Assembly: GCF_004765605.1 (NCBI RefSeq)
Contig: NZ_SRLC01000002.1
Coordinates: forward strand, 1,178,001 to 1,242,000
Source: Hymenobacter aquaticus
Lineage (GTDB): Bacteria > Bacteroidota > Bacteroidia > Cytophagales > Hymenobacteraceae
Length of the DNA: 64,000 nucleotides
Direction: 5' to 3'
Shown here one piece after another: positions 1 to 7,891 of this stretch; positions within the stretch are counted from its first letter, which is position 1; each line of letters begins with the position of its first letter. The notes under the pieces were generated by a model. The model did no database searches, was not told where the DNA came from, and was given only the letters and a program-made list of their open reading frames with translations. A program made the position numbers and the translations under genes.

Positions 1-3000
1 CCAGTGGTCCGGCCAGTGAAGCGGCCAAGACCGAGCAGCATTTCACGCTCTTCGCCCCCACGGCCAAAGAGCTGCCCGTGCCTACTCCCGATTGGTTTGT
101 GGCCCTGCAAGACAGCGTTGCGCCCGGCCAGGCCGCCCAATTTCTGGTGGGCAGCAGCGAAGCCAACGCCCGGGTGCTGGTGGAAATTGAAGCCAAAGGC
201 GAAACCCTGCGCCGTGAGTGGCTCACGCTGCAAGCCGGCGAGCAGCGCCTGCTCACGGTGCCGGTGCCCGCCAGCCTCGGCCAAACCCAGCTGTATCTGC
301 ACGCTACCCAGGTGCGCGACAACCGCCTGTACCTGCACTCAGCCACGGTGCAGGTGGCCACGCCGCCCGCCCCGCTGCGCCTGAGCATTGCCACCTTCCG
401 CGACAAGCTGCAGCCCGGCCAGAAGGAAACCTGGCGCATCACCATTCATAGCGCCGAGGGCAAGCCCGCCCCGGCCGAGCTGCTGGCCACGCTCTACGAC
501 CAGTCGCTGGACACGTTCCGGCCGCACTCGTTTATGCCGCTGGAGTTTCCGCAGCCGTATTTTCCCGCCGCGCTGGCCTGGAACGGGCGGTTTGGGACGG
601 AGGATTCGCAGGAGCTGTTTGGCGTAGCGTTGGATGATATTGATTTGGAAATTCTTTATCCTCACCTGAATTGGTGGAGGTATTCTTTGGGCGAAGAGGA
701 AAGCAGAAACGACTATAAGCTCCTACCGAAGAACACCAGAACAAAATTTCTTCCACCGGTGATTAAGCGGGATGAAGAAATGATGGTAGCTAGTGGTAGC
801 ACCGCCGCGCCCCAGATGGCCATGCGCATGTCGGCCGACGCTGCTCAACTCAACGAAGTAGTCGTAACCAAAGCGCCCGGCCGGCCCACCGCCGCCGCCC
901 CCGACCTCAGCAACGTGCAGGCGCGCAAGGATTTCCGCGAAACGGCTTTCTGGCTGCCCGCGCTGCGCACCAATGCCCAGGGTGAAACCGTGCTGGAGTT
1001 CCAGATGCCCGAAGCCGTGACGCGCTGGCAGCTGCTGGCCCTGGCCCACGACCAGCAGCTGCACAGCGGCCTGCTGCGCCGCGAGCTGGTCACGCAGAAG
1101 CAGCTGCAAGTGACCCCCAACGCCCCGCGCTTCTTCCGGGAAGGCGACCAGCTGCGCTTCGCGGCCAAGCTCAGCAACCTCACCGACCAGCCCCTGACCG
1201 GCACGGCCCAGCTGTTTTTACTCGACGCCCGCACCCAGCAACCCCTGGAAAGTCGCCTGCTGAAAGGCCCGGCCCAACAGAGCTTCAGCCTGGCCGCCAA
1301 CCAAAGCAGCGCCCTGGAGTGGGAGCTGACCATTCCGGAAACCGCTGAGGGCCAAGTGCCGCTGGAAGCCATTACCTACCGCGTAGTAGCGCGGGGGCAG
1401 TTGTCAGTTGCTGATTCTCAGTTGTCAGGAAAAGAGAAGAAAGAGCAGCGCAAACAGCGCCGCCAGAACAATCCGACAACCAACAACCAACAACTAACAA
1501 CTGTAGAGGATGGGGAGGAAAACACCCTGCCGGTGCTGCCCAACCGGATTCTCATCACCGAAAGCCTGCCGCTGCCCATCGTGGGGCCGGCTACGCGGGA
1601 GTTTGAGCTCAAGAAGCTGACCAGCACTACCTCGGCTACGCGCCGCAACTACTCCCTGACGCTGGAAATGACGGAAAACCCCGCCTGGTATGCCGTGCAG
1701 GCGTTGCCTTACCTGATGGAGTACCCCTACGAGTGCTCCGAGCAGGTATTCAGCCGCCTGTATGCCAACCTGCTGGCGGCCCGCATCCTGCAGCAGAACC
1801 CCCGGCTGAAACCAGTGCTGGACGAGTGGAAGCGCGCCGCCCAGAGCGGCGACAAGGCGGCCCTGACCAGCAAGCTGGAGCAAAACCAGGAGCTGAAAAA
1901 CCTGCTGCTCCAGGAAACCCCGTGGGTGCGCGACGCCCAGGGCGAAACCGAGCGGATGCGCCGCCTGGGTGAGCTGTTCGACGAGCCCCGCCTGAAGGCC
2001 GAAACCACCCGGGCCCTGGCCAAGCTAGCCCAACTGCAGCAACCCGACGGCGCGTTTCCGTGGTTCGAGAAAATGCCCGCCGACCGCTACATCACCCAGC
2101 TCATCGTGGCTGGCTTCGGCAAATTGCAGCGGCTCGGGGCTTTCGATGCCACCCAGGACGAGCAGGCCCGCGCGCTGCTGACCAACGCCCTGCGCTACCT
2201 CGACGACCAGCTCCAGCGCGACTACGCCGAGCTGCGCAAGCAGAAAGGCGTGGATCTGCAGAAAAACCACCTCACTGACCTGCAGATTCAGGCCCTGTAC
2301 GCCCGCAGCTTCTGGCCGAAGCAGCCGGGGCTGAAGGCGGCGCAGCCGGCGCTGGCGTATTACCAGCAGCAGGCTGCCACGTTTTGGAACGCGCAGACGC
2401 GCTACTTGCAGGCGCAGCTGGCCCTGGCACTGCACCGCCAAAAAAGCCAGGCCCCGGCCGTGAAGGATATCATGACGGCCTTGCGCGAAAACGCCCTGCA
2501 TTCCCCCGAGCTGGGCATGTATTGGAAAGAGGTGCGCGGCGGCTACTACTGGCGCGAGGCCCCTACCGAAACCCAGGCCACGCTTATCGAGGCCTTCGAC
2601 GAAGTGAGCAACGACCAGAAATCGGTGGATGAAATGAAGCTGTGGCTGCTCAAGCAGAAGCAAACCCAGAACTGGGCCAGCACCCGCGCCACCGCCGATG
2701 CCTGCTACGCCCTGCTGCTGCGCGGCTCCGACTGGCTCCGGCCGGCCCAGCCCGTGCGGGTGACGCTGGGCGGCGAAGCCGTGAAGCCCACCACCCAACA
2801 GGCCGGCACCGGCTACTTCAAAACCACCTTTGCCGCCGCCGACATCAAGCCCGTTCAGGGTACCGTGACGGTGCAGAAAACCGACGCGGGGGTGGCCTGG
2901 GGCGCGCTGTACTGGCAGTATTTCGAGCAGATTGATAAGGTGACGCCGGCCGCTGCCGGTCTGCAGCTGGAGCGGCAGCTGTTTCGGGAGCAGCGCACCG

Positions 3001-3392
3001 CCGCCGGCCCCGTGCTGGAGCCCCTGACTGCCGCCGCGCCGCTACGGGTGGGCGACGTGCTGGTGGTGCGCCTCGTGCTGCGCGCCGACCGTGACCTGGA
3101 ATACGTGCACCTGAAAGACCAGCGGGCCGCCGGCCTGGAGCTGATCAGTCAGACCAGCGGCTACCGGTACCAGGGCGGGCTGGGCTACTACGAAAGTCCC
3201 CGCGACGCGGCCACCAACTTCTTCATGGGCCGCTTCCCGAAAGGCACGCACACGTTCGAATACCGGCTGCGCGCGGCCCAGAGTGGCAATTTCTCGGGCG
3301 GCCTCAGCCAGATTCAGTGCCTGTACGCGCCTGAGTTTACCAGCCACTCGGCCGGGGCGCGGGTGCAGGTGGAGGCACTTGGAAAGAGGTAG
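1..3392 (+). CDS. Alpha-2-macroglobulin family protein, 5' end cut by window
   Basis: The frame is open from base 3, so the true start lies upstream; about 1,129 residues are visible. Bacterial alpha-2-macroglobulins are envelope protease traps that use an internal thioester. Visible landmarks are an MG2-type segment (LSIATFRDKLQPGQ), the family block RKDFRETAFWLPALRT, and YPYECSEQVFSR, whose CxEQ is the thioester motif (Cys codon 1734-1736). A helical TED-like domain and a C-terminal receptor-binding-like domain follow. The segment LNEVVVTK before the family block is a common Bacteroidota signature. Around bases 1399-1503 a polar Lys/Arg/Gln/Asn-rich stretch is encoded by a copy of an intergenic dyad repeat. 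Family assignment is firm; the physiological target is unknown. Confidence 0.9.
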   Translation, partial: SGPASEAAKTEQHFTLFAPTAKELPVPTPDWFVALQDSVAPGQAAQFLVGSSEANARVLVEIEAKGETLRREWLTLQAGEQRLLTVPVPASLGQTQLYLHATQVRDNRLYLHSATVQVATPPAPLRLSIATFRDKLQPGQKETWRITIHSAEGKPAPAELLATLYDQSLDTFRPHSFMPLEFPQPYFPAALAWNGRFGTEDSQELFGVALDDIDLEILYPHLNWWRYSLGEEESRNDYKLLPKNTRTKFLPPVIKRDEEMMVASGSTAAPQMAMRMSADAAQLNEVVVTKAPGRPTAAAPDLSNVQARKDFRETAFWLPALRTNAQGETVLEFQMPEAVTRWQLLALAHDQQLHSGLLRRELVTQKQLQVTPNAPRFFREGDQLRFAAKLSNLTDQPLTGTAQLFLLDARTQQPLESRLLKGPAQQSFSLAANQSSALEWELTIPETAEGQVPLEAITYRVVARGQLSVADSQLSGKEKKEQRKQRRQNNPTTNNQQLTTVEDGEENTLPVLPNRILITESLPLPIVGPATREFELKKLTSTTSATRRNYSLTLEMTENPAWYAVQALPYLMEYPYECSEQVFSRLYANLLAARILQQNPRLKPVLDEWKRAAQSGDKAALTSKLEQNQELKNLLLQETPWVRDAQGETERMRRLGELFDEPRLKAETTRALAKLAQLQQPDGAFPWFEKMPADRYITQLIVAGFGKLQRLGAFDATQDEQARALLTNALRYLDDQLQRDYAELRKQKGVDLQKNHLTDLQIQALYARSFWPKQPGLKAAQPALAYYQQQAATFWNAQTRYLQAQLALALHRQKSQAPAVKDIMTALRENALHSPELGMYWKEVRGGYYWREAPTETQATLIEAFDEVSNDQKSVDEMKLWLLKQKQTQNWASTRATADACYALLLRGSDWLRPAQPVRVTLGGEAVKPTTQQAGTGYFKTTFAAADIKPVQGTVTVQKTDAGVAWGALYWQYFEQIDKVTPAAAGLQLERQLFREQRTAAGPVLEPLTAAAPLRVGDVLVVRLVLRADRDLEYVHLKDQRAAGLELISQTSGYRYQGGLGYYESPRDAATNFFMGRFPKGTHTFEYRLRAAQSGNFSGGLSQIQCLYAPEFTSHSAGARVQVEALGKR
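1399..1503. repeat. Dyad repeat copy inside the macroglobulin coding sequence
   Basis: Outer arms are built from GTTGTCAGTTG-like and CAACTAACAACTG-like units, the same units as in the intergenic copy at 4479-4569. It is read through in frame and encodes a low-complexity polar linker. Confidence 0.75.
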
Positions 3393-3473
3393 TAAGAAAT
3401 TGCATTTTTCAGGATGAAACCTCCGCTGAGTCAGTCAGAAAGGCTTTTAGCTCCGGGTCGTTGGCCGCGTGGT

Positions 3474-3504
3474 TTGGTAGTAAAAAATGGCAATAGTAAT
3501 TTTG
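3474..3504 (+). promoter_or_regulatory. Bacteroidota-type promoter candidate
   Basis: TTTG at 3473-3476, a 20-base spacer, then TAATTTTG at 3497-3504 match the Bacteroidota sigma-70 pattern (TTTG / TAnnTTTG). It lies 29 bases before the ATG of the exported lysine/serine-rich protein. Confidence 0.6.
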
Positions 3505-3533
3505 CCATTTCCTAGTCTTTTGCAACACTGCCT

Positions 3534-4058
3534 ATGCGTCCCTTATATGTTCTGGTTGGCCTGCTGTTCTGCAGCGCGTCGGCTTTCGCTCAAGGAGGAA
3601 AGAAAACCGTTCCGACCAACCACAAAGGCCAGGTAGCCCTGCCCGTGACGGCCGCGCTGCCCGGCGAGGAGAAGCTCTCGGCCCAGGAGCGCGCCGAGCG
3701 CGACTTCCTGATGCCGGTGCGCCGCAAGCAGGCCGCCGCCCTCAAAGCCGCCGCCCAGGAAGAGGCCGCCAGCCAGCAGGCCGCTGCCACCGCCGAAATG
3801 TCGGCCCGCAACTTCATCGGGCCGGAGGAAGCCAAGCCGGAAGAGGCTGCCGCGCCGGCCGCCAAGCCCGCGGCCCGGCCCCACACCACCCACCGGCGGC
3901 GCTCCACGCACCACTCGTCCAGCTCGGCGGCCCGGCGGCGCTCATCCTCGAAAAAGAAGAGCAGCGCCAGCCGTAAGAAAAGCAGCTCGAAGAAGACCAG
4001 CTCGACCAAGAGAAAGACCTCGACCAAGAAGAAAAGCAGCTCAAGAAAGCGGCGCTAA
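3534..4058 (+). CDS. Exported protein with Lys/Ser-rich basic tail
   Basis: 174 residues. An N-terminal signal peptide (MRPLYVLVGLLFCSASAFAQ) is followed by an Ala/Glu/Gln-rich, probably helical middle. The last 60 or so residues are almost only Lys, Arg, Ser and Thr (blocks such as RRRSSSKKKSSASRKK), like a histone H1 or AlgP-type tail. The signal peptide argues for export, so the tail more likely binds an anionic surface polymer or extracellular DNA than the chromosome; that is inference. A promoter candidate lies just upstream and a terminator just downstream, suggesting a single-gene unit. No enzyme domain is recognised. Confidence 0.8.
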   Translation: MRPLYVLVGLLFCSASAFAQGGKKTVPTNHKGQVALPVTAALPGEEKLSAQERAERDFLMPVRRKQAAALKAAAQEEAASQQAAATAEMSARNFIGPEEAKPEEAAAPAAKPAARPHTTHRRRSTHHSSSSAARRRSSSKKKSSASRKKSSSKKTSSTKRKTSTKKKSSSRKRR

Positions 4059-4081
4059 GCGGATTTCGCCCCAATACCAAC

Positions 4082-4114
4082 AAAAAAGGAGAACCAGACC
4101 GGTTCTCCTTTTTT
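4082..4114. terminator. Bidirectional intrinsic terminator
   Basis: A 14-bp perfect stem (arms 4082-4095 and 4101-4114) with A- and T-runs at its ends sits between the exported protein gene and the convergent ferredoxin gene. Confidence 0.85.
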
Positions 4115-4145
4115 GTTGCCTGGAAATTGGCGGGGCAGTTGCTGC

Positions 4146-4472
4146 CTAGGTATTCTGGGGCATCAGGCGCACGACCAGGCCGTCGAGGCGGTTGGTGATG
4201 CGGATCTGGCAAGACAGGCGGCTGCCCTGGGTCATGATGGGCAGGCTTTCGAGCATGGCCAGCTCGTCGTCGCTGGGCTCGTCGAGGGCGGGGCCGGCCA
4301 GCACCTCCACGTGGCAGGTGCCGCACAGGGCCATGCCGCCGCAAGTCGCCTGAATGTCGTAGCCGCTGGCTTTGAGCACCTCCATCAGGCTGAGCGCCAT
4401 GTCGGTGGGAGCTACTACCTCACGCCGCTGGCTGGGCGCTTCCTCTACATATACGCGTACTTCGTCGGTCAT
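4146..4472 (-). CDS. 2Fe-2S ferredoxin
   Basis: 108 residues, the usual length of an adrenodoxin/plant-type ferredoxin. Cluster cysteines are Cys44, Cys50 and Cys53 in TCGGMALCGTC (CX5CX2C) and Cys88 in RLSCQ. It carries single electrons in the cytoplasm. It lies downstream of a ferredoxin-NADP reductase on the same strand, separated only by a dyad repeat, so the reductase is the likely redox partner and may supply electrons to the nearby glutamate synthase; the latter is inference. Confidence 0.9.
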   Translation of the reverse strand: MTDEVRVYVEEAPSQRREVVAPTDMALSLMEVLKASGYDIQATCGGMALCGTCHVEVLAGPALDEPSDDELAMLESLPIMTQGSRLSCQIRITNRLDGLVVRLMPQNT

Positions 4473-4478
4473 CTTCTT

Positions 4479-4569
4479 AGTTGTTCGTTGTCAGTTGTTG
4501 GTTGTCAGTTGTTAGTATCGGCCGTTAAGAACCAAAACCTAACAACTGACAACTAACAACTAAAAACTA
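4479..4569. repeat. Dyad repeat with GTTGTCAGTTGTTAG units
   Basis: The left half repeats GTTGTCAGTTGTT; the right half (AACAACTGACAACTAACAAC) is its complement. It fills the gap between the ferredoxin and reductase genes and touches the reductase stop codon. A related copy lies inside the macroglobulin gene at 1399-1503. Confidence 0.8.
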
Positions 4570-5589
4570 CAGAGTTGGTACCCCGTTGACGGTCGTGTAC
4601 TTGAGCACGTACTTTTTGTCGGGGTTGATGTATTTGAAGGCGCCCTGGGCCATCAGCGCGGCCTCGTGGAAGCCGCACAGAATGAGCTTGAGCTTGCCCG
4701 GATACGTGTTGATGTCGCCGATGGCGAAAATGCCGGGTACGGAGGTCGAATAATCCAGGGTGTTGACCTTCACCGCGTCGTCTTCCAGCTCCAGGCCCCA
4801 GTCGCCAATCGGGCCGAGCTTGGGCGTGAGGCCGAACAGGGGAATAAACGAGTCGACGGGCAGGGTTTCGGCCGTGCCGTCGTTGGCCGTGATGGTCACG
4901 GCTTCCAGCCCGTCCTGGCCGTGCACGTGGGTCACGTTCGAGGAGAGCACCAGCCGGGCCCGGCCGGCTTCGTGCAGATTTTTCACCTTCTCGGCCGAGT
5001 CGGCGGCGCCGCGGAAGGTGGTGCCCCGGTGCACCAGGGTTACTTCCTTGGCTACGTCGGCCAGAAACACGGTCCAGTCAAGGGCCGAGTCGCCGCCGCC
5101 GGCAATGACGATGCGCTGGTCGCGGAAGGTTTCCGGGTCGCGCACCATGTAGTACACGCCGCGGCCGCCTTCGTAGTTTTCCAGGCTTTCGATGGCGGGC
5201 TTGCGGGGCTCAAACGAGCCCAGGCCGCCGGCAATGGCAATAGCTTTGCAGAAAATCTCGGTGCCGTCGGTGGTAAACAGCTGGAACGAGCCGTCCTCGA
5301 GCTTGGCCAGGCGCTCAACCCGCTCACCCAGCGTGAAGGTGGGGTGGAAAGGCTCGATCTGGCGCATCAGGTTCTGGACCAGGTCGCCGGCCAGAATGTC
5401 GGGGAAGCCGGGAATGTCGTAAATCGGCTTCTTAGGATAAATCTCGGACAGCTGCCCGCCCACCTGGGGCAGGGCATCGACCACGTGGCAGCGCAACTTC
5501 AGCAAACCAGCTTCAAACACCGCGAATAAGCCCACTGGGCCAGCTCCGATAATGCAGATATCGGTAGAAATGGAATTGGTCATGAACAA
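4567..5589 (-). CDS. Ferredoxin-NADP(+) reductase, thioredoxin-reductase-like
   Basis: 340 residues, typical of the YumC-type reductases of Firmicutes, Bacteroidota and green sulfur bacteria. The FAD-binding Rossmann motif is IIGAGPVGLFAVFEAG near the N-terminus, followed by VGGQLSEIYPKKPIYDIPG. The NADPH-binding motif is IVIAGGGDSALDW. No CxxC redox pair of true thioredoxin reductases is present. ATSVPGIFAIGD-like wording near the C-terminus (TSVPGIFAIGDI) is the second FAD site. Translation may start at the first Met or at the second Met (5583). It precedes a 2Fe-2S ferredoxin gene. Confidence 0.88.
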   Translation of the reverse strand: MFMTNSISTDICIIGAGPVGLFAVFEAGLLKLRCHVVDALPQVGGQLSEIYPKKPIYDIPGFPDILAGDLVQNLMRQIEPFHPTFTLGERVERLAKLEDGSFQLFTTDGTEIFCKAIAIAGGLGSFEPRKPAIESLENYEGGRGVYYMVRDPETFRDQRIVIAGGGDSALDWTVFLADVAKEVTLVHRGTTFRGAADSAEKVKNLHEAGRARLVLSSNVTHVHGQDGLEAVTITANDGTAETLPVDSFIPLFGLTPKLGPIGDWGLELEDDAVKVNTLDYSTSVPGIFAIGDINTYPGKLKLILCGFHEAALMAQGAFKYINPDKKYVLKYTTVNGVPTL

Positions 5590-5782
5590 AGCAATAAGAT
5601 GAGCGGCCCCCGGCCAGAGGCTTAACAGCTAAGCCCCTGGAAACGTTGGCGCAAACGCCCGCTTAGCACCGATAAGGCGCTAAACGCCACTGACCGTGGG
5701 GGCTTTGTGCTGCGGGCAAAAGCCTAACGGGCCGCAAAGATACAAACAAGCCGGGCGTTTTCGCAGCCTTCCTTACGCTTGC

Positions 5783-6196
5783 TTACACCTGGATCAGCCA
5801 GGCCACGGCGGCCGGTACTTCGTCGAAAAAGCGAAACTGCAGGGGCACCGCTACCTCGTCGCCCACGGCCCGGGCGGCCAGCCGGCCCAGCGGGGTCTGG
5901 TTTTCCACGATGGCGCAGCGGCGGTAGCCGGCCTCGCGCACGGCCTGGGGCACCCACTGCTGCGCTATCCAGTGCTGGGCCGCTATGGGCAGCGGCTGGC
6001 GCAGGCGGTGGTCGGTGAGCAGGCAGCCGGTGCGGTGGTGCTGCAGGGCCTTCAGGGTGTGGCCGTAGAGGGCCTGCAACTCTACTTCCGTAGCCGGGGC
6101 GTCGGTCCAGCTAAGCTTCACGTAGCCCAGGTCGTGGTAAGAAATGGTGCACAGCGCGTTGTGAAAGTAAATGGAAGTGGGAGCAGACGTAGGCAT
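5783..6196 (-). CDS. Small STAS/SEC14-like domain protein
   Basis: 137 residues beginning MPTSAPTSIYFHNALC. The pattern of an N-terminal beta hairpin (CTISYHDLGYVKLSW), a helix, a buried strand (CLLTDHR) and a second helix with W-rich segment (WIAQQWVPQAV) resembles the small cytoplasmic STAS/SEC14 family common in Hymenobacter. No catalytic motif is visible. It lies between gltD and the ferredoxin reductase on the same strand. The antisense frame is open as well, but codon use and protein composition favour this strand. Function unknown. Confidence 0.65.
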   Translation of the reverse strand: MPTSAPTSIYFHNALCTISYHDLGYVKLSWTDAPATEVELQALYGHTLKALQHHRTGCLLTDHRLRQPLPIAAQHWIAQQWVPQAVREAGYRRCAIVENQTPLGRLAARAVGDEVAVPLQFRFFDEVPAAVAWLIQV

Positions 6197-6283
6197 GGTC
6201 GTAAAGAAACGACGCCCGCATGAAGAACCAATAAAGAAACTTCCGCGGGCGTTGCTTTTGCCAACTTAATCGGTCGGTTACCG

Positions 6284-7753
6284 TCAGGCAAACATGCCCA
6301 CGGCGTCTTTGCTGGGCAACGCGGTTTTGCCCGTGAGCAGCGCATCGACCCGGCGGGCCACCTCGCGCCCCTCTGAAATGGCCCAGACCACCAACGACTG
6401 GCCCCGGCGCATGTCGCCGGCCACGAAGACCTTGGGCACGCTGGTCGAATATTCTCCTTCCCGGGCCCGCACGTTGCCCCGGTCGTCGAGCTCTACCCCG
6501 AGCTGCTGGAGCAAGCCCTCGTACTGGGGCGCGGCAAAGCCCAGGGCCAGCAGCACCATCGTGCAGGGAATTTCGCGCTCCGAGCCGTCGATTTCGGTGA
6601 AGTGCAGGCGGCGGCCCAGCACGTCGGTTTCCCAGGTAATGTCCGTCACGAGCAGGGCCCGCAGCCGGCCGTGGTCGTCGCTCAGAAAGGCCTTGGTATG
6701 AATGCCCCAGTAGCGCTGGCAGCCTTCCTCGTGGGAGGTGCTGCTTCGGAAAATGGCCGGCTCCTGGGGCCAGGGCGTGTGGGCGGGCCGCTCGGCGGAG
6801 GGCTGATGCATGAGGGCAAACTGGGTGATGGAGCGGGCCCGCTGCCGGTTGGCCGTGCCCACGCAGTCGGAACCCGTGTCGCCGCTGCCAATAACTACCA
6901 CGTCGTGCCCTTCGGCCCACAGCGCTTCGCCGCTGACCGGCAGGTTGCTCACCCGGCGGTTGTGCTGGGTGAGGTAGTTCATGGCGAAGTGAATGCCCGG
7001 CAGCTCCCGGCCCGGCAGGCTCAGGTCGCGCGGGATGGTGGCCCCGCCGGCCAGCACTACCGCGTCGAAGGTGCGGGTCAGCTCCTCGGCGGGCACATCC
7101 TGGCCAATGTTGGTATTGCAGCGAAACACCACGCCGTCGGCTTCCAGCAGCTGAATGCGGCGGTCAATGACCCACTTGTCGAGCTTGAAGTCGGGAATGC
7201 CGTAGCGCAGCAGCCCGCCGGGCCGGTCGTCGCGCTCAAACACCGTGACCGAGTGGCCGGCCTTGGTGAGCTGGGCCGCCGCAGCCAGCCCGGCCGGACC
7301 CGAGCCCACCACGGCCACCGTTTTGCCCGACTTCAGCACCGGGGCCGTGGGCTGCACGTAGCCTTTGCTGAAGGCAATTTCGATGATGTGCTTCTCGATT
7401 TCCTCGATGGCCACCGGGGCCGAGTGGATGCTCAGCACGCAGGCCGACTCGCAGGGCGCGGGGCAGATGCGGCCGGTGAATTCGGGGAAGTTGTTGGTCG
7501 ACGCCAGAATCTGGTAGGCCGCCAGCCAGTCCTGCTGGTGCACCGCGTCGTTGAACTCGGGAATGATGTTGCCCAGCGGGCAGCCGGCGTGGCAAAACGG
7601 AATGCCGCAGTCCATGCACCGCGCGGCCTGCTGCTGGAGCTGGGGCTCAGAATAAGTGCCCACAAACTCGTGGTTGTGCTGCACCCGCTCCTGGGGCGCG
7701 GACTTGGCGGGCAGCTCCCGACTGAATTCCTTGAAACCGGTGACGTGTCCCAT
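6284..7753 (-). CDS. gltD: Glutamate synthase, small (beta) subunit
   Basis: 489 residues counted from MGHVTGFKEFSRE, which matches the family N-terminus; a longer in-frame extension to 7864 looks like untranslated leader. The protein passes electrons from NADPH through FAD and [4Fe-4S] clusters to GltB. N-terminal cysteine motifs are CMDCGIPFCHAGCPLGN and CPAPCESAC. FAD (VAVVGSGPAGLAAAAQL) and NADPH (VVVIGSGDTGSDC) Rossmann motifs follow. It lies 138 bases downstream of gltB on the same strand, the usual operon arrangement. Confidence 0.95.
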   Translation of the reverse strand: MGHVTGFKEFSRELPAKSAPQERVQHNHEFVGTYSEPQLQQQAARCMDCGIPFCHAGCPLGNIIPEFNDAVHQQDWLAAYQILASTNNFPEFTGRICPAPCESACVLSIHSAPVAIEEIEKHIIEIAFSKGYVQPTAPVLKSGKTVAVVGSGPAGLAAAAQLTKAGHSVTVFERDDRPGGLLRYGIPDFKLDKWVIDRRIQLLEADGVVFRCNTNIGQDVPAEELTRTFDAVVLAGGATIPRDLSLPGRELPGIHFAMNYLTQHNRRVSNLPVSGEALWAEGHDVVVIGSGDTGSDCVGTANRQRARSITQFALMHQPSAERPAHTPWPQEPAIFRSSTSHEEGCQRYWGIHTKAFLSDDHGRLRALLVTDITWETDVLGRRLHFTEIDGSEREIPCTMVLLALGFAAPQYEGLLQQLGVELDDRGNVRAREGEYSTSVPKVFVAGDMRRGQSLVVWAISEGREVARRVDALLTGKTALPSKDAVGMFA

Positions 7754-7891
7754 GTGGTGGTATATCGTGGCGTCATGATGAGCGCAGCGAAGCTTCTTGC
7801 CCTCGGCTGTTACAGCAGCCGAACCGGAGTCTCGCCCGCAAGACGCCCCAGCTGCGCCCAACATGACATTTTTGCTATTGTTGATGAGGCC

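Noticed and set aside
7754..7864. N-terminal extension of GltD
   Set aside because: In frame but without family similarity; MGHVTGFKEF is the expected start.
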